Positions 1-8,952 of a stretch of 64,000 nt of DNA are shown one piece after another. Position 1 is the stretch's first letter; each line of letters begins with the position of its first letter. The position numbers were made by a program, and so were the translations under genes. The stretch spans positions 2,852,001 through 2,916,000 of the forward strand of contig OZ245751.1 in assembly GCA_965227445.1 (NCBI GenBank). Direction: 5' to 3'. Below the pieces are notes generated by a model that saw only the letters and a program-made list of their open reading frames with translations, did no database searches and was not told the origin of the DNA. The stretch comes from DT-110 sp030148525. GTDB taxonomy: Bacteria > Bacteroidota > Bacteroidia > Chitinophagales > Saprospiraceae.

Positions 1-52
1 ACAAAGGCCCTACGAACGGAATCAGTGGACCATAAGGTGGACCGCACGTAAA

Positions 53-1567
53 TCACATCCAATCATCATCCTGGGATTCGACCCGGTAGAGGATGTAGTC
101 GCGCAGCGCTTCCGCTTTTTCGACCGGCAGGAAGGGTATGGTTTCCTGGCCGCCGGCCGTGTAGAGAATCAGGTCTGCGAGATCTTTATTACGTTGGTAA
201 AACGACTGCTGCACATCAACGCTCTGCACCTTGTGGATGGGTGTTACGGAATGCGTACGTCCGATAACACCTGATTCGGTTTTAACGTATTCGAGGTCGA
301 CCAGCAACCGGTAGGTGCGGTAGTAAGCGCGCAGATACCAAAAAGAAACCAGGGGAAAACCCAGGGCCGGAAGCAGAAAACGCGGCTCCGATAATACGAC
401 GGTGAGTGTTCCGAATATCAATAGCGGTAAGATTCCAAAGTACCGGAAATACCACCACAAGTAAGCTTTATCAATACGGTGCGACTGATAATCTGCATCC
501 GAAATGGCGGGAAAACTGGAATAAATTACATCTTCTACCTGCTCCATGCGACACCCGGGAATGGTAACAATATTAGACCGCTGTTGCCCTCCTGCATTAG
601 CCTGGCGAATGGTGAGTACAAAAATCTTCAGTGCACGACGAATAGGATTGTCGGCCCAGCGAATAATCTGAATCTTATTCTTTTTCAGGGCCGTCTCCCG
701 CCGATTGAACAGGCCGGCTGTAAGCTGAAATCCTTCGCGGTCTTCCAAAAACCGAAGATCGTAGTAGCGGGCAATAGTCCGCAATACCGTAATGACAAAG
801 GCGATAATGATCAGTCCTGTAGCCAGGATTGCGTAGAGTCCAAAACCAGGATTGAGCTCCTGCATTTCTTCGTACCCCGTTTTCCAAATGCCGTCACCCA
901 GACTATCGGCCAGGGTGAACACAAAACCAAAAACCGTACCGACAATGATACCAGCAGTGCGCAGGTGATTCTGACTCACCCCTACGCGAATGAGGTCGCC
1001 CAGATCTAACCGTAATACCTCGGAGGAAGGCGACTGAAAACCAGCCTGCTCCTTCCCTTCACCGGTAGATTGCGAAGGGGTAGCATCCTTTTTTTGCGCA
1101 AGCACATAGGAACGAATAGATTCGGCCTGCTCTCGCTCCAGCGCCTCGATCGTGATCTCACTTCCCTGGCTACCCGCCGAGTCGATGCGAATACTCACCA
1201 CATTCAATAAACGATGCAGCACTTTTTGCTCGAGGTGGATGTTCTGGATGCGCTCAAAGGGCAATTTGATCCTAGTCTGGTTAAGTACCCCCTTCTGAAT
1301 AATAAGACGATCGCCTTCTAAGTGATAATAATACCTGAAATAGGAAACGATGGACAGTATAAGTGAGGCAGCACCACCAACAATTATGAAGCTGTTCAGC
1401 CAATATTCATAGCTGTTTTGCTTTTGTCCGGAGCGCAGGAACAAAACCAACAATACTGGCCAGAAGCCTTTGAGCATACGCACCAGGAAGTTGTAGATAA
1501 AGATGATGATAGCGCTCGTCGATTGCCGCTGGGGAACAAAAAGGCTTGATATTTCACTCTTCCTCAT
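53..1567 (-). CDS. PH domain-containing membrane protein (YdbT-like)
   Basis: 504-residue integral membrane protein of the bacterial PH-domain (bPH2, formerly DUF304) family, comparable to Bacillus YdbT. Hydrophobic segments lie near residues 26-75, 205-265 and 370-405. Between and after them are three PH-like stretches (about 78-155, 270-340 and 415-490), each with the family pattern of a basic 'KIQ' or 'RIQ' turn followed by valine-rich strands. The start codon overlaps the last 14 bases of the upstream PH gene, so the two are almost certainly cotranscribed and translationally coupled. In Firmicutes this pair is YdbS/YdbT; the molecular role is unclear (membrane stress or bacteriocin resistance has been suggested). 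Family assignment is firm, function is not. Confidence 0.85.
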   Translation of the reverse strand: MRKSEISSLFVPQRQSTSAIIIFIYNFLVRMLKGFWPVLLVLFLRSGQKQNSYEYWLNSFIIVGGAASLILSIVSYFRYYYHLEGDRLIIQKGVLNQTRIKLPFERIQNIHLEQKVLHRLLNVVSIRIDSAGSQGSEITIEALEREQAESIRSYVLAQKKDATPSQSTGEGKEQAGFQSPSSEVLRLDLGDLIRVGVSQNHLRTAGIIVGTVFGFVFTLADSLGDGIWKTGYEEMQELNPGFGLYAILATGLIIIAFVITVLRTIARYYDLRFLEDREGFQLTAGLFNRRETALKKNKIQIIRWADNPIRRALKIFVLTIRQANAGGQQRSNIVTIPGCRMEQVEDVIYSSFPAISDADYQSHRIDKAYLWWYFRYFGILPLLIFGTLTVVLSEPRFLLPALGFPLVSFWYLRAYYRTYRLLVDLEYVKTESGVIGRTHSVTPIHKVQSVDVQQSFYQRNKDLADLILYTAGGQETIPFLPVEKAEALRDYILYRVESQDDDWM

Positions 1568-2084
1568 CGCTGGCCACTTTTTCGGATACGAAGGAGCGCA
1601 TTTGCTCGGCCCGTTCCCTGGTGAGTCCGGGAATCGTCAAATCACTTTGACTGCCTCCGGCGGTATAAATAGCTAGACGCGCCAGACCAAACTGTCGCTC
1701 GATCACCCCCTGGTGTACCTCACTGTGCTGTATGCGACTGTAGGGAATGACGGTTGTCTTGCGAAACAATAAGCCCGACCTATACATCAAGTCGCGTTGC
1801 CGTACGGCGTATCCCTTAATACGGAATCCAAGGTAAACAATATAAGTACTCAAGAGCAGCAACAGGACCCAACCTCCGGAAATAGCCCCCATTAACCACA
1901 AGGGCATATCTCCCTGAACACCAGCAATGAATAGGAAGATTCCCAGGATGAGCAACCGAAATATCCAAAGACTCAACATCTGCACCCGCAGGTAGGCACG
2001 TTCCAAAGCGGACCATTCGACCTCGGCTACCCTCGGCAGGCTGGCCAGGTCAATCTGGGCATTCGTAAAGAGAGGCTTTTCCAT
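1554..2084 (-). CDS. PH domain-containing protein (YdbS-like)
   Basis: 176-residue protein with two close membrane segments (about residues 40-85) followed by a single bPH2 domain containing 'IPYSRIQHSEVHQG' and 'AIYTAGGSQSDL', the hallmark of YdbS-type proteins. I place the start at the methionine of MEKPLF (2084), because the in-frame extension upstream to 2159 is unlike the family. It is the first gene of a two-gene unit with the 504-residue PH protein. The same 'TAGG' motif occurs in its partner. Role unknown beyond a membrane-anchored PH fold. Confidence 0.85.
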   Translation of the reverse strand: MEKPLFTNAQIDLASLPRVAEVEWSALERAYLRVQMLSLWIFRLLILGIFLFIAGVQGDMPLWLMGAISGGWVLLLLLSTYIVYLGFRIKGYAVRQRDLMYRSGLLFRKTTVIPYSRIQHSEVHQGVIERQFGLARLAIYTAGGSQSDLTIPGLTRERAEQMRSFVSEKVASDEEE

Positions 2085-2187
2085 ACATGAGCTTTTCCAG
2101 GTTCTGTCAGTTAATATACCAACATAACTGTAAGGATGGTAAGAGGTTTGGACGAGCAACCGGAAATACCGGATTAATCAGATATCA

Positions 2188-2235
2188 GGTTTGGGGTTTG
2201 AGGTAAGGTTAGAGGTTACCTCAAACCTCAAACCT
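2188..2235. repeat. Heptad array arranged as an inverted repeat
   Basis: GGTTTGG and GGTTTGA units with a 7-bp period run up to a turn point and are then mirrored by CCTCAAA units. The result is a 48-bp imperfect palindrome (arms GGTTTGAGGTAA and TTACCTCAAACC). It belongs to the same CCTCAAA/CCCCAAA unit family as the array upstream of kdsC. Confidence 0.7.
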
Positions 2236-2266
2236 AAAAAGTGCTATCCGCACACTGCGGATAACA
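2236..2266 (-). terminator. Hairpin with T-run on the minus strand
   Basis: Arms TATCCGCA and TGCGGATA with a 3-base loop, extended by GTG/CAC, are followed on the minus strand by TTTTT. This is the shape of an intrinsic terminator. No convincing minus-strand gene lies directly upstream, so it may instead be part of the neighbouring repeat. Confidence 0.45.
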
Positions 2267-2708
2267 CCCAAAATAATAAGCCAGTAATGAATAAAATGTA
2301 TCCCATTCTTTAGCATTCGATGAAGAGCTGGCCCCCGTCACCGAGCGGTTTCTACGTTCTAGTTTATAAGGTTCTGTTGTTGCCGGGAAAAAGGCGCGGG
2401 ACGATGTTCCCTTCTCATCGACGATAATGCTCAGGCATCCCGCTCCCAAAATTCCCTTTAGTTTTATGTGTACTCGTAAGCTCTTTTTCGTTCGTAGTCC
2501 AGCCAGATCGCCAGCACAGATAGACCTTGGAGTAGTTGCTGCTCTCCTGATTATTTGGACATACCACTTCCTTATCGGTGTGGCATCCCGGAAATGCCTA
2601 ACTCTTACTATATTTCCGGTAGACCCGATGATGGATCTATCTGCTCTGGGATCTTTTCGCTGGGTTGTCAAATCATTCTGTTATCTATCACGCAACTACC
2701 GTACCAAA
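2267..2708. other. Intergenic region upstream of ggt
   Basis: About 440 bp between divergent transcription units. A near-match to the -7 box (TATATTTC near 2610) precedes ggt. Open frames here on both strands look non-coding. I see no RNA gene. Confidence 0.4.
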
Positions 2709-4421
2709 ATGAAAAACCTACCCTACTTTTTTCTATTTTTTTTAGGAACCGCCGTCTTTTCTTGCCGGCAAACACCCGTCCCACCTGATTATACCATCCA
2801 AAAAAGTGTCGTGGAAGACTCCGCTATGGTCGTGAGTCCGCACCCCTTGGCGACCGAAGTGGGGGTAGCGATCATGCGCCAGGGAGGAAATGCGGTTGAC
2901 GCTGTCGTTGCCGTTCAGTTTGCCATAGCGGTGGTCTATCCCAGGGCAGGGAACATTGGCGGAGGTGGTTTTATGGTGTATCGCGGAGCCGATGGGGCCA
3001 TTGATGCTCTCGATTACCGGGAAAAAGCTCCCCTGGCCGCCTCCCGCGATATGTACCTGGAAGCAGATGGGTCAGTTAGTCCCACCCGCAGCCGCAAGGG
3101 ACACCTCGCAGTGGGTGTACCGGGCACGGTAGCCGGTTTGGCAGCAGCCCACCAAAAATATGGGCAATTACCCTGGGAACAAATCATTCAGCCCGCTATC
3201 GACCTGGCCAATAGTGGTTATGCGATTACTGAAGGTGAAGCCAACCGACTGAACCGCTTTCAGGAATCTTTTGAGGAGTTTCACCTTCCGGAAAGTCCTT
3301 TCCTGCGCGACACCTTCCTGATCGGGCATAAATTGGTGCAAAAAGACCTCGCCCGCACTTTGGAACGCATACGCGATCAGGGCAAAGACGGCTTTTATCA
3401 GGGCAAGACCGCCGATTATATTGTCGCGGAAATGGAGCGCGGTGATGGCCTCATCACCCGCGAAGATCTCGCCCAATACGAAGCTACCTGGCGCGACCCC
3501 GTGGTGCAGACCTACCGCGATGAATACCGGATGATATCTATGCCGCCCTCCTCCAGCGGAGGTATTGCCCTGGGTCAGTTGCTGGGGATCGTAGAGGAAT
3601 ACCCACTGCAAGAATATGGCTTTCACAGCACCCGGGCCGTGCACCTTATGACGGAGGCCGAGCGCCGGGTTTATGCCGACCGGGCCCAGCATCTCGGCGA
3701 TAGTGATTTTTACGATGTACCCAGAGATTCCTTACTCGACGACACCTACCTGACCATGCGCATGGCTGATTTCTCAACCGATATAGCGGGCAGTAGTGAT
3801 AGTACCGAAGCGGGGGCATTTGCTAATCTGAAGGAAAGCTATGAAACCACCCACACCTCAATTGTCGATTCCGATGGCAATGCGGTCTCCATCACCACCA
3901 CCCTCAACTCAAATTTTGGCAGCAAGGTGTTTGTACACGGGGGCGGATTTTTCCTGAACAACGAAATGGACGACTTCAGCGCCAAACCTGGTGTCCCGAA
4001 CCAGTTTGGCTTAATTGGCGCCGAGGCTAACGCCATTCAACCCGGTAAACGCATGCTGTCTTCTATGACTCCGACCATCTTTGAAAAAGATGGCGAGCTA
4101 TTCATGGTACTGGGTGCCCCCGGTGGCTCCACCATCATTACCGCTGTCTTCCAGGTGTTCATCAATGTCGCTGACTTCGGCATGCCCCTCGACGAAGCCG
4201 TTAATGCCGGCCGCTTTCACCACCAATGGCTACCCGATATGCTGACCGTGGAAAAAGGCAAATTACCTGAGTCAACGCTCAATGAACTCAAGGCATTGGG
4301 ACACGAGATCCGGGAGGTCAACCGCATGGCCGTTATCAAGGCCATTCAGATACTACCCGATGGACGCTTGCACGGTGCCGCTGACCCCCGCAATCCCGAT
4401 GATGACGCGAAAGGCTATTAG
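2709..4421 (+). CDS. ggt: Gamma-glutamyltransferase (lipoprotein)
   Basis: 570-residue gamma-glutamyltranspeptidase, which cleaves the gamma-glutamyl bond of glutathione and transfers or hydrolyses it. The chosen start gives a lipoprotein signal peptide ending in the lipobox AVFSC (Cys19), so the enzyme should be anchored in the envelope. The N-terminal region has 'ATEVGVAIMRQGGNAVDA'. The autocleavage site and nucleophile is the first Thr of TTHTS (residue 380), followed by 'DGNAVSITTTLN'. The oxyanion/substrate loop 'SSMTPTIF' and 'GAPGGS' follow in the small subunit. Length and order match active family members. An in-frame extension back to 2427 is rejected because it lacks family similarity. 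The gene is followed three bases after its stop by a heptad array. Confidence 0.95.
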   Translation: MKNLPYFFLFFLGTAVFSCRQTPVPPDYTIQKSVVEDSAMVVSPHPLATEVGVAIMRQGGNAVDAVVAVQFAIAVVYPRAGNIGGGGFMVYRGADGAIDALDYREKAPLAASRDMYLEADGSVSPTRSRKGHLAVGVPGTVAGLAAAHQKYGQLPWEQIIQPAIDLANSGYAITEGEANRLNRFQESFEEFHLPESPFLRDTFLIGHKLVQKDLARTLERIRDQGKDGFYQGKTADYIVAEMERGDGLITREDLAQYEATWRDPVVQTYRDEYRMISMPPSSSGGIALGQLLGIVEEYPLQEYGFHSTRAVHLMTEAERRVYADRAQHLGDSDFYDVPRDSLLDDTYLTMRMADFSTDIAGSSDSTEAGAFANLKESYETTHTSIVDSDGNAVSITTTLNSNFGSKVFVHGGGFFLNNEMDDFSAKPGVPNQFGLIGAEANAIQPGKRMLSSMTPTIFEKDGELFMVLGAPGGSTIITAVFQVFINVADFGMPLDEAVNAGRFHHQWLPDMLTVEKGKLPESTLNELKALGHEIREVNRMAVIKAIQILPDGRLHGAADPRNPDDDAKGY

Positions 4422-4424
4422 ATA

Positions 4425-4477
4425 GGACCGTGGACCGTGGACCGTGGACCGTGGCTCTCGGACCGTGGACCGTGACC
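4425..4477 (+). repeat. CCGTG-type heptad array abutting the ggt stop
   Basis: Seven-base units ACCGTGG repeat about six times, with one interruption (CTCTCG), starting three bases after the ggt stop codon. It is the only CCGTG array in the window downstream of a plus-strand gene, yet it has the same strand orientation as all the others. Confidence 0.85.
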
Positions 4478-4707
4478 TGATCCTTCACTTATACCACTTC
4501 CGAAAAGGTTTGGGCTTTGCCCAATCTTGTCACGCGAGTATATACTCGACGCGCATAAGGCAACTATAAGTGTCCTTTGATAAACGCGCGGGGGTAATTC
4601 CACTACTGGTTTGCACGACCATCTGGTAGGTACCAGAGGGAAGCGCACTCGTATTTACGGGCAGGATGCTTATGCCTTTCGGCAAAAGAATACCATCGTG
4701 TATATGC
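4478..4707. other. Convergent intergenic spacer with small palindromes
   Basis: Contains the palindrome CGAGTATATACTCG (about 4536-4549) and a 21-bp motif at 4673-4693 (TGCC-TTTC-GGCA hairpin followed by AAAGAATAC). The 21-bp motif recurs exactly at 50888-50908. No gene is supported. Confidence 0.5.
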
Positions 4708-7113
4708 TCAAAATCTCCTCATCATTATTATCGGATGTGAAATCACCTCATGTAAGTCCTCAATCACTATTTGATAGTAGCCGGGGGGCAAGCCATTACG
4801 CTCAAAAGAAAACACATGAACTCCCGCAGCCAGCATTTGCTTTGGCACAATAACTCGCTCTATTTGTCCCAGCGGATTCAGTAAGGAAATGCGAATTTGA
4901 CCAGTTTGAGCCAAGTCTAATTCAATACGGGCACGGTCAGCAACCGGATTGGGCACAACGGTCACCGCCGGCCGTATACGACCATTGCGACCGGGAAGAT
5001 GGATTCGCCCTTCCTCCGTTTCACTTGGGGGCGCACTAGCCCATTGATCTTTGCAGGGAAGATAGCGGACCGACGGTGACGTGCTTCCTCCCTGTCCGCC
5101 AGCAAATTGATGACGGGGCAGCGAACGTGCCTCCATGCCCACGGGCGTAAAACAAGGCCGCACCCGGTCCTGCAATCCCATGCCGTAACTTTGGTAGGGA
5201 CTATTTTCGGACAAGCGCCAATCATCGGGCGGGTAGTAGGAAACATCCCCGTTCTTATTCCAGGTGAGCAACTGCCAGACAGATGCGTCATCGGGGTCAG
5301 GCTCAATGCCTTGGTGCTCCTGAAGACACAGGTAAAACCGTGTTTCTCCCCGGTGCCAGTACTGTACGATATCGCCCACAGCAAAAGTTACTGGCTGTCC
5401 CTTGTTGGTCAGAAAGGACGGGAAGGAGGGAGAACTCCCAATCGTTTCGGCCCAGCGCATCCAGCGCAGAAAACCGGCCTGACCATACACACCAAGAGCA
5501 TTGGCAAAAATGGGTTCGGGTATGGCTTCCTGGCGATTTCCATCAAAAGTAAATCGGGCCGTACTGTTGGAAAAGGGGCCACCGATTTCCGAACGGGTCT
5601 GGTCGAACACGTTGTTGCGCAAGGTCACGGGAATATTATTAGCAGCAATGCTGAAAATGTGGGTTGCGTGGGTGTAGTGATCCGGATACACCTTGTCATA
5701 GCTGTTGATGAACCGCCCCCAGAAATTTTCTTCCCATACCCATGGGGTGCGCGCATCATTGTCCTTAAATTGGTAGGCACCAAAAGGCCCCCTACAGGCC
5801 CAGGCCAGGTTTTGGCGAATCTGCACCGGTAGCGCCGGCGCGTGCAGACCGGACTTTATTTTGTGACTTACATTAAAGAACTTTTCCCCGGCACCCAACA
5901 GAATATTTCGTTCGAAGATCAGTCCGCCACTACGTACACTAAACTGTACCGTATTATCCTGAAACCGCTGAAATGGATCTTGCCAGTCCAATGCCCCCCA
6001 AAGCACATTATTACGGATCACACATCGTGCACCCAACTGCTCCGTTTGCAATGCCTCACTACCCGTGCGGACAATGACGCAGTTCTCAATGATCAGATCG
6101 TGAAACATGTGCTGCGGATCGGCCTGAGTAGACCCCAGGTAAATACCCTCCGAACCGATATCGTGAATGTAGAGGTGGTGCAAATACACCTGATCCATAT
6201 CCTGCGGTCCGAAATCGTCTTTGATTAATACTCCTGCAAAACCTCCGTCGGAGATCTCCAGATGATCGATCTCGAAATGGGTAGCCATATCATCGACCGA
6301 TAGGTTGGACAATCCCGATTCTGATGTCCATTCGTTGGAAACCCAAATCCCGAAGGTTCCCCGGGAAAATGTAAAATCGACGGTGCTGCCATTTTGGTCA
6401 CACCCCCGAAAAAAGGGAGAGCCCGTACCCCGATCCGCATCGTACTGTCCGGTTAAGCGCCACAAGGCCCCATCGTACACCCGGAAATGTCGCGTATAAA
6501 CCTGCCCGAGGAAATTTGTAATGGGAATGCGATCAACAACGGAACGTCCCACCACCCCGTTCAGGCGCAGATGGACTAAATGATAGCGGCCGCCTTTAAC
6601 CAATATCTTATTTGGATACCGCAGACCACTAAACTCACCGCCATTCTTATAAATCTCTTTATTGACAGATTGATTGAAGATTACGTAATCTCCGGGATTA
6701 ACTTGCGGGTATTTAGCGGCCAATTCCGCGTCGGCCCAGCCATCCCGATCCCATTTCCCCTGGAGGTCTGTCACTTCGATGGGCAATAATTTCTCCAGGG
6801 ATCGCCCGGCATCATCCGTTACCCGAATACGAATCCAGTGTACCGGCGAAGCTTCGTAATCAAAGCTGTACCAACTGTAGAGGGAATCACCACGAATGCG
6901 GAAGTACGCATTCCCGGGGGTTTGGGTGTTATCCGTTAGGGTAAAGGTATAGGAGGTATTGTCAGCAGCCCCGATAGCGGTAAGGGTGCCGACCAGGGTC
7001 ATGAGGTCCTCATTTTCGGGAATGGTCGAACGGGATAAAGATAGATCAGCAATTCCCTGACCCGGGAGCGGATATGTCAGACCGATAACTATCAGTAGGA
7101 GCAGGAAGCGCAT
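4708..7113 (-). CDS. Secreted parallel beta-helix protein with type IX C-terminal signal
   Basis: 801 residues. A signal peptide covers residues 1-20. A cadherin-like domain (about 20-115, with 'NEDLMTLVGTLTAIG') comes first. The central region (about 150-470) has the repeated short strands and Asn-rich turns of right-handed beta-helix (pectate-lyase-like) proteins, for example 'LEISDGGFAGVLI', 'LIIENCVIVRTGSEAL' and 'VIRNNVLWG'. The last 80 residues form a type A type IX secretion sorting domain ('VVPNPVADRARIELDL' ... 'GLPPGYYQIVIED'). It is therefore predicted to be exported across the outer membrane and attached or released there. The beta-helix suggests a polysaccharide-active or carbohydrate-binding role, but I cannot identify catalytic residues or a substrate. 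Confidence 0.85.
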   Translation of the reverse strand: MRFLLLLIVIGLTYPLPGQGIADLSLSRSTIPENEDLMTLVGTLTAIGAADNTSYTFTLTDNTQTPGNAYFRIRGDSLYSWYSFDYEASPVHWIRIRVTDDAGRSLEKLLPIEVTDLQGKWDRDGWADAELAAKYPQVNPGDYVIFNQSVNKEIYKNGGEFSGLRYPNKILVKGGRYHLVHLRLNGVVGRSVVDRIPITNFLGQVYTRHFRVYDGALWRLTGQYDADRGTGSPFFRGCDQNGSTVDFTFSRGTFGIWVSNEWTSESGLSNLSVDDMATHFEIDHLEISDGGFAGVLIKDDFGPQDMDQVYLHHLYIHDIGSEGIYLGSTQADPQHMFHDLIIENCVIVRTGSEALQTEQLGARCVIRNNVLWGALDWQDPFQRFQDNTVQFSVRSGGLIFERNILLGAGEKFFNVSHKIKSGLHAPALPVQIRQNLAWACRGPFGAYQFKDNDARTPWVWEENFWGRFINSYDKVYPDHYTHATHIFSIAANNIPVTLRNNVFDQTRSEIGGPFSNSTARFTFDGNRQEAIPEPIFANALGVYGQAGFLRWMRWAETIGSSPSFPSFLTNKGQPVTFAVGDIVQYWHRGETRFYLCLQEHQGIEPDPDDASVWQLLTWNKNGDVSYYPPDDWRLSENSPYQSYGMGLQDRVRPCFTPVGMEARSLPRHQFAGGQGGSTSPSVRYLPCKDQWASAPPSETEEGRIHLPGRNGRIRPAVTVVPNPVADRARIELDLAQTGQIRISLLNPLGQIERVIVPKQMLAAGVHVFSFERNGLPPGYYQIVIEDLHEVISHPIIMMRRF

Positions 7114-7256
7114 AAGTAATGGGCGTTCAGTTACCGGGGGGGCGCATCAAAAAGTACGAAAACCTACCCAATTGGATGCAAACAAGGGAATTTTTTTACC
7201 AAAAAAAGTAAAAAACCTGCCATTTCCTGCCAATTACCTGCCAATTACTGAATCGC

Positions 7257-7295
7257 GCAAAAAAAAAAGACCAAAATCCGGAAGACTTTGGTCTT
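7257..7295 (-). terminator. Intrinsic terminator
   Basis: Nine-base perfect stem AAGACCAAA/TTTGGTCTT (7267-7275 with 7287-7295) followed on the minus strand by a run of about ten T. It lies just downstream of the DUF4168-type gene. Confidence 0.85.
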
Positions 7296-7316
7296 ATTTG
7301 AAAGTGAGCCGTCATA

Positions 7317-7940
7317 CTATTGCTGGCTACCTTGTGGAGGAGCCCCCTGCTCACCCCCCGCAGCCTCCTGCAGTTGTTGCATCATACGCTGCTGCATCAT
7401 CATTTGCGCTTTTTGCGTAAGCTCCGGATCCTGCTGGATGCCCAAAGACAGTTGCTGGTAGCGCAGGGGAGTCATGCCGGTTTCCTGAATGGCGGCCACG
7501 GACTGGCGCTCCAGTTCTGGTTCCATTTCGCGCATTTTAGCATCGATACGATCCAGTTGACCTTCTTCATCGGTGGTCAGGGGAGTAATCTCTGCCTGAG
7601 GATTTTGCAGTTTCTGCTGGATTTCTGAAAAGCGTTCCAGGGTCATACCTTCTGCTTCTACTGCCTGCATCATCTCCGATTGGGCCTCCTGGCTTACTGA
7701 CTGAACCGCTTCCACGGCATCCAGGAATTGTTCAATATCTGCATCTGAAATATTCGTAGCCGGTTCGATCGAATCTAAGGGTGGCATTTCCGCCATGCTC
7801 GATTCGGAATCAGACATGGTGTCATTCTCGGTGGTATCCGTTTCCGCATCTCCTCCCTTATCACAAGAAAGGGTGATGCTGGTCAGGATCAATGCCAACA
7901 TCCATATCATCGGCGTGCTTCTCAAAATGTGTTGAATCAT
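7317..7940 (-). CDS. DUF4168-like lipoprotein
   Basis: 207 residues. A signal sequence ends in lipobox TLSC (Cys26), followed by an acidic low-complexity linker (27-65). The helical domain after it (about 67-190, beginning 'DADIEQFLDAVEAVQ') has the repeated 'FxxIQQKLQNPQ' and 'MTPLRYQQLSLGIQQDP' units typical of DUF4168. The tail is rich in Gln and Met. Probably a periplasmic helical lipoprotein. The family has no assigned function. It has its own terminator downstream. Confidence 0.75.
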   Translation of the reverse strand: MIQHILRSTPMIWMLALILTSITLSCDKGGDAETDTTENDTMSDSESSMAEMPPLDSIEPATNISDADIEQFLDAVEAVQSVSQEAQSEMMQAVEAEGMTLERFSEIQQKLQNPQAEITPLTTDEEGQLDRIDAKMREMEPELERQSVAAIQETGMTPLRYQQLSLGIQQDPELTQKAQMMMQQRMMQQLQEAAGGEQGAPPQGSQQ

Positions 7941-8078
7941 TAAATTATTATTAGGTCAAAAAAGAATGGTCCTTTTGGTTTTAGAACCACTACGTAATCA
8001 AAGGTACAAATATTGCCTCTCAATCCAGATCAATGGCCCAACCATTTACCCTGTGACCCGTTATGCCCTAAAAAACCA

Positions 8079-8672
8079 ATGAAACGATTCTTTATCACCT
8101 GGACCCTCTGTTGTGTCGGCATCTTTGCCCTGGCACAAACCGATGCTTTTCTGGAAACAGTGAATCGCGATCGACTCCAGCGTCAAAAAACGGGCATGCT
8201 GGTCCTGGGCGGATGGGCAGCCGGGAATATTGCTACTGGTTTGATCCTTCGCGGACAAACCGAAGGTCCCGCCCGGCATTTTCACACCATGAATGCTGGC
8301 TGGAATGCCGTAAATCTCCTTATCGCCGGTTTCGGATATTACGGTGCTATGAATGGCGATCCCGCCTCTTTTGACCTGTATCAGACCGTTCAGGAACAGC
8401 ACAAATTCCAGAAGATCTTGCTGTTCAATGCAGGACTCGACGTGGGCTATATGGCCGCGGGGCTGTACCTCATCGAGCGCAGCCGCCGGGGCGGTGATAA
8501 GGCCGGCCAATTTAAAGGATTTGGCCGCTCTATCATACTGCAGGGGGGCTTTTTGTTCGCTTTTGACCTGGTGAACTATTTCATACACGCCAGTCACAAC
8601 GAGGATCTGCAACCACTGATGTCCAGCATCCGCTTCGATGGCCAAAACATTGGTTTGGTACTCACTTTTTAG
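8079..8672 (+). CDS. Small four-helix membrane protein (DUF6992-like)
   Basis: 197 residues from the start MKRFFITW. A signal or anchor helix ends near 'FALAQ', followed by four hydrophobic helices (about 42-60, 72-92, 112-132 and 150-172) and short polar loops. The pattern 'FLETVNRDRLQRQKTGM' then 'GGWAAGN' and 'HTMNAGWNAVN' resembles the small Bacteroidota family I know as DUF6992. That name is from memory and moderately certain. Upstream in-frame residues from 8013 are unlikely to be translated. No function can be given. Confidence 0.7.
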   Translation: MKRFFITWTLCCVGIFALAQTDAFLETVNRDRLQRQKTGMLVLGGWAAGNIATGLILRGQTEGPARHFHTMNAGWNAVNLLIAGFGYYGAMNGDPASFDLYQTVQEQHKFQKILLFNAGLDVGYMAAGLYLIERSRRGGDKAGQFKGFGRSIILQGGFLFAFDLVNYFIHASHNEDLQPLMSSIRFDGQNIGLVLTF

Positions 8673-8867
8673 CGAAAGCTAAGAATACTGTCCATAAACA
8701 AAACCAATATTTCCATAAAGAAAACTTATCAATCCAAGGGGACTTCCCGGCGGTTTACCACACAAAATCAGCCGCTTATGCAGTAAGGCTTTTCCAATCC
8801 TGACAAACCCCTGATAAGATTCCTCCTCTTGGACAAAACCTTATTTATACTTTTTTGTATAAAATAG

Positions 8868-8875
8868 TACCTTTG
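8868..8875 (+). promoter_or_regulatory. Candidate -7 box of the suf promoter
   Basis: TACCTTTG fits the Bacteroidota -7 consensus TAnnTTTG. It lies 77 bases upstream of sufB in an otherwise gene-free stretch. A clear -33 TTG at the usual distance is not visible. Confidence 0.55.
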
Positions 8876-8884
8876 CAACCTAAT

Positions 8885-8899
8885 TTAGACATAGTCTAA
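8885..8899. promoter_or_regulatory. Candidate operator of the suf operon
   Basis: Perfect 6-3-6 inverted repeat TTAGAC-ATA-GTCTAA placed about 10 bases after the -7 box, so it would overlap the transcription start. The operon encodes its own Rrf2-type regulator as the last gene, making it the obvious candidate ligand (inference). A second 6-bp hairpin (GTCAGC/GCTGAC, 8916-8932) follows in the leader. Confidence 0.45.
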
Positions 8900-8952
8900 T
8901 TACTTTGATTCACAGGTCAGCATGAGGCTGACGCCTAAATAACCAGTACCGT

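Noticed and set aside
2234..2671. 145-residue open frame on the minus strand upstream of the PH genes
   Set aside because: Composition looks non-coding, it overlaps the ggt promoter region, and its end coincides with a hairpin; no family motif was seen.
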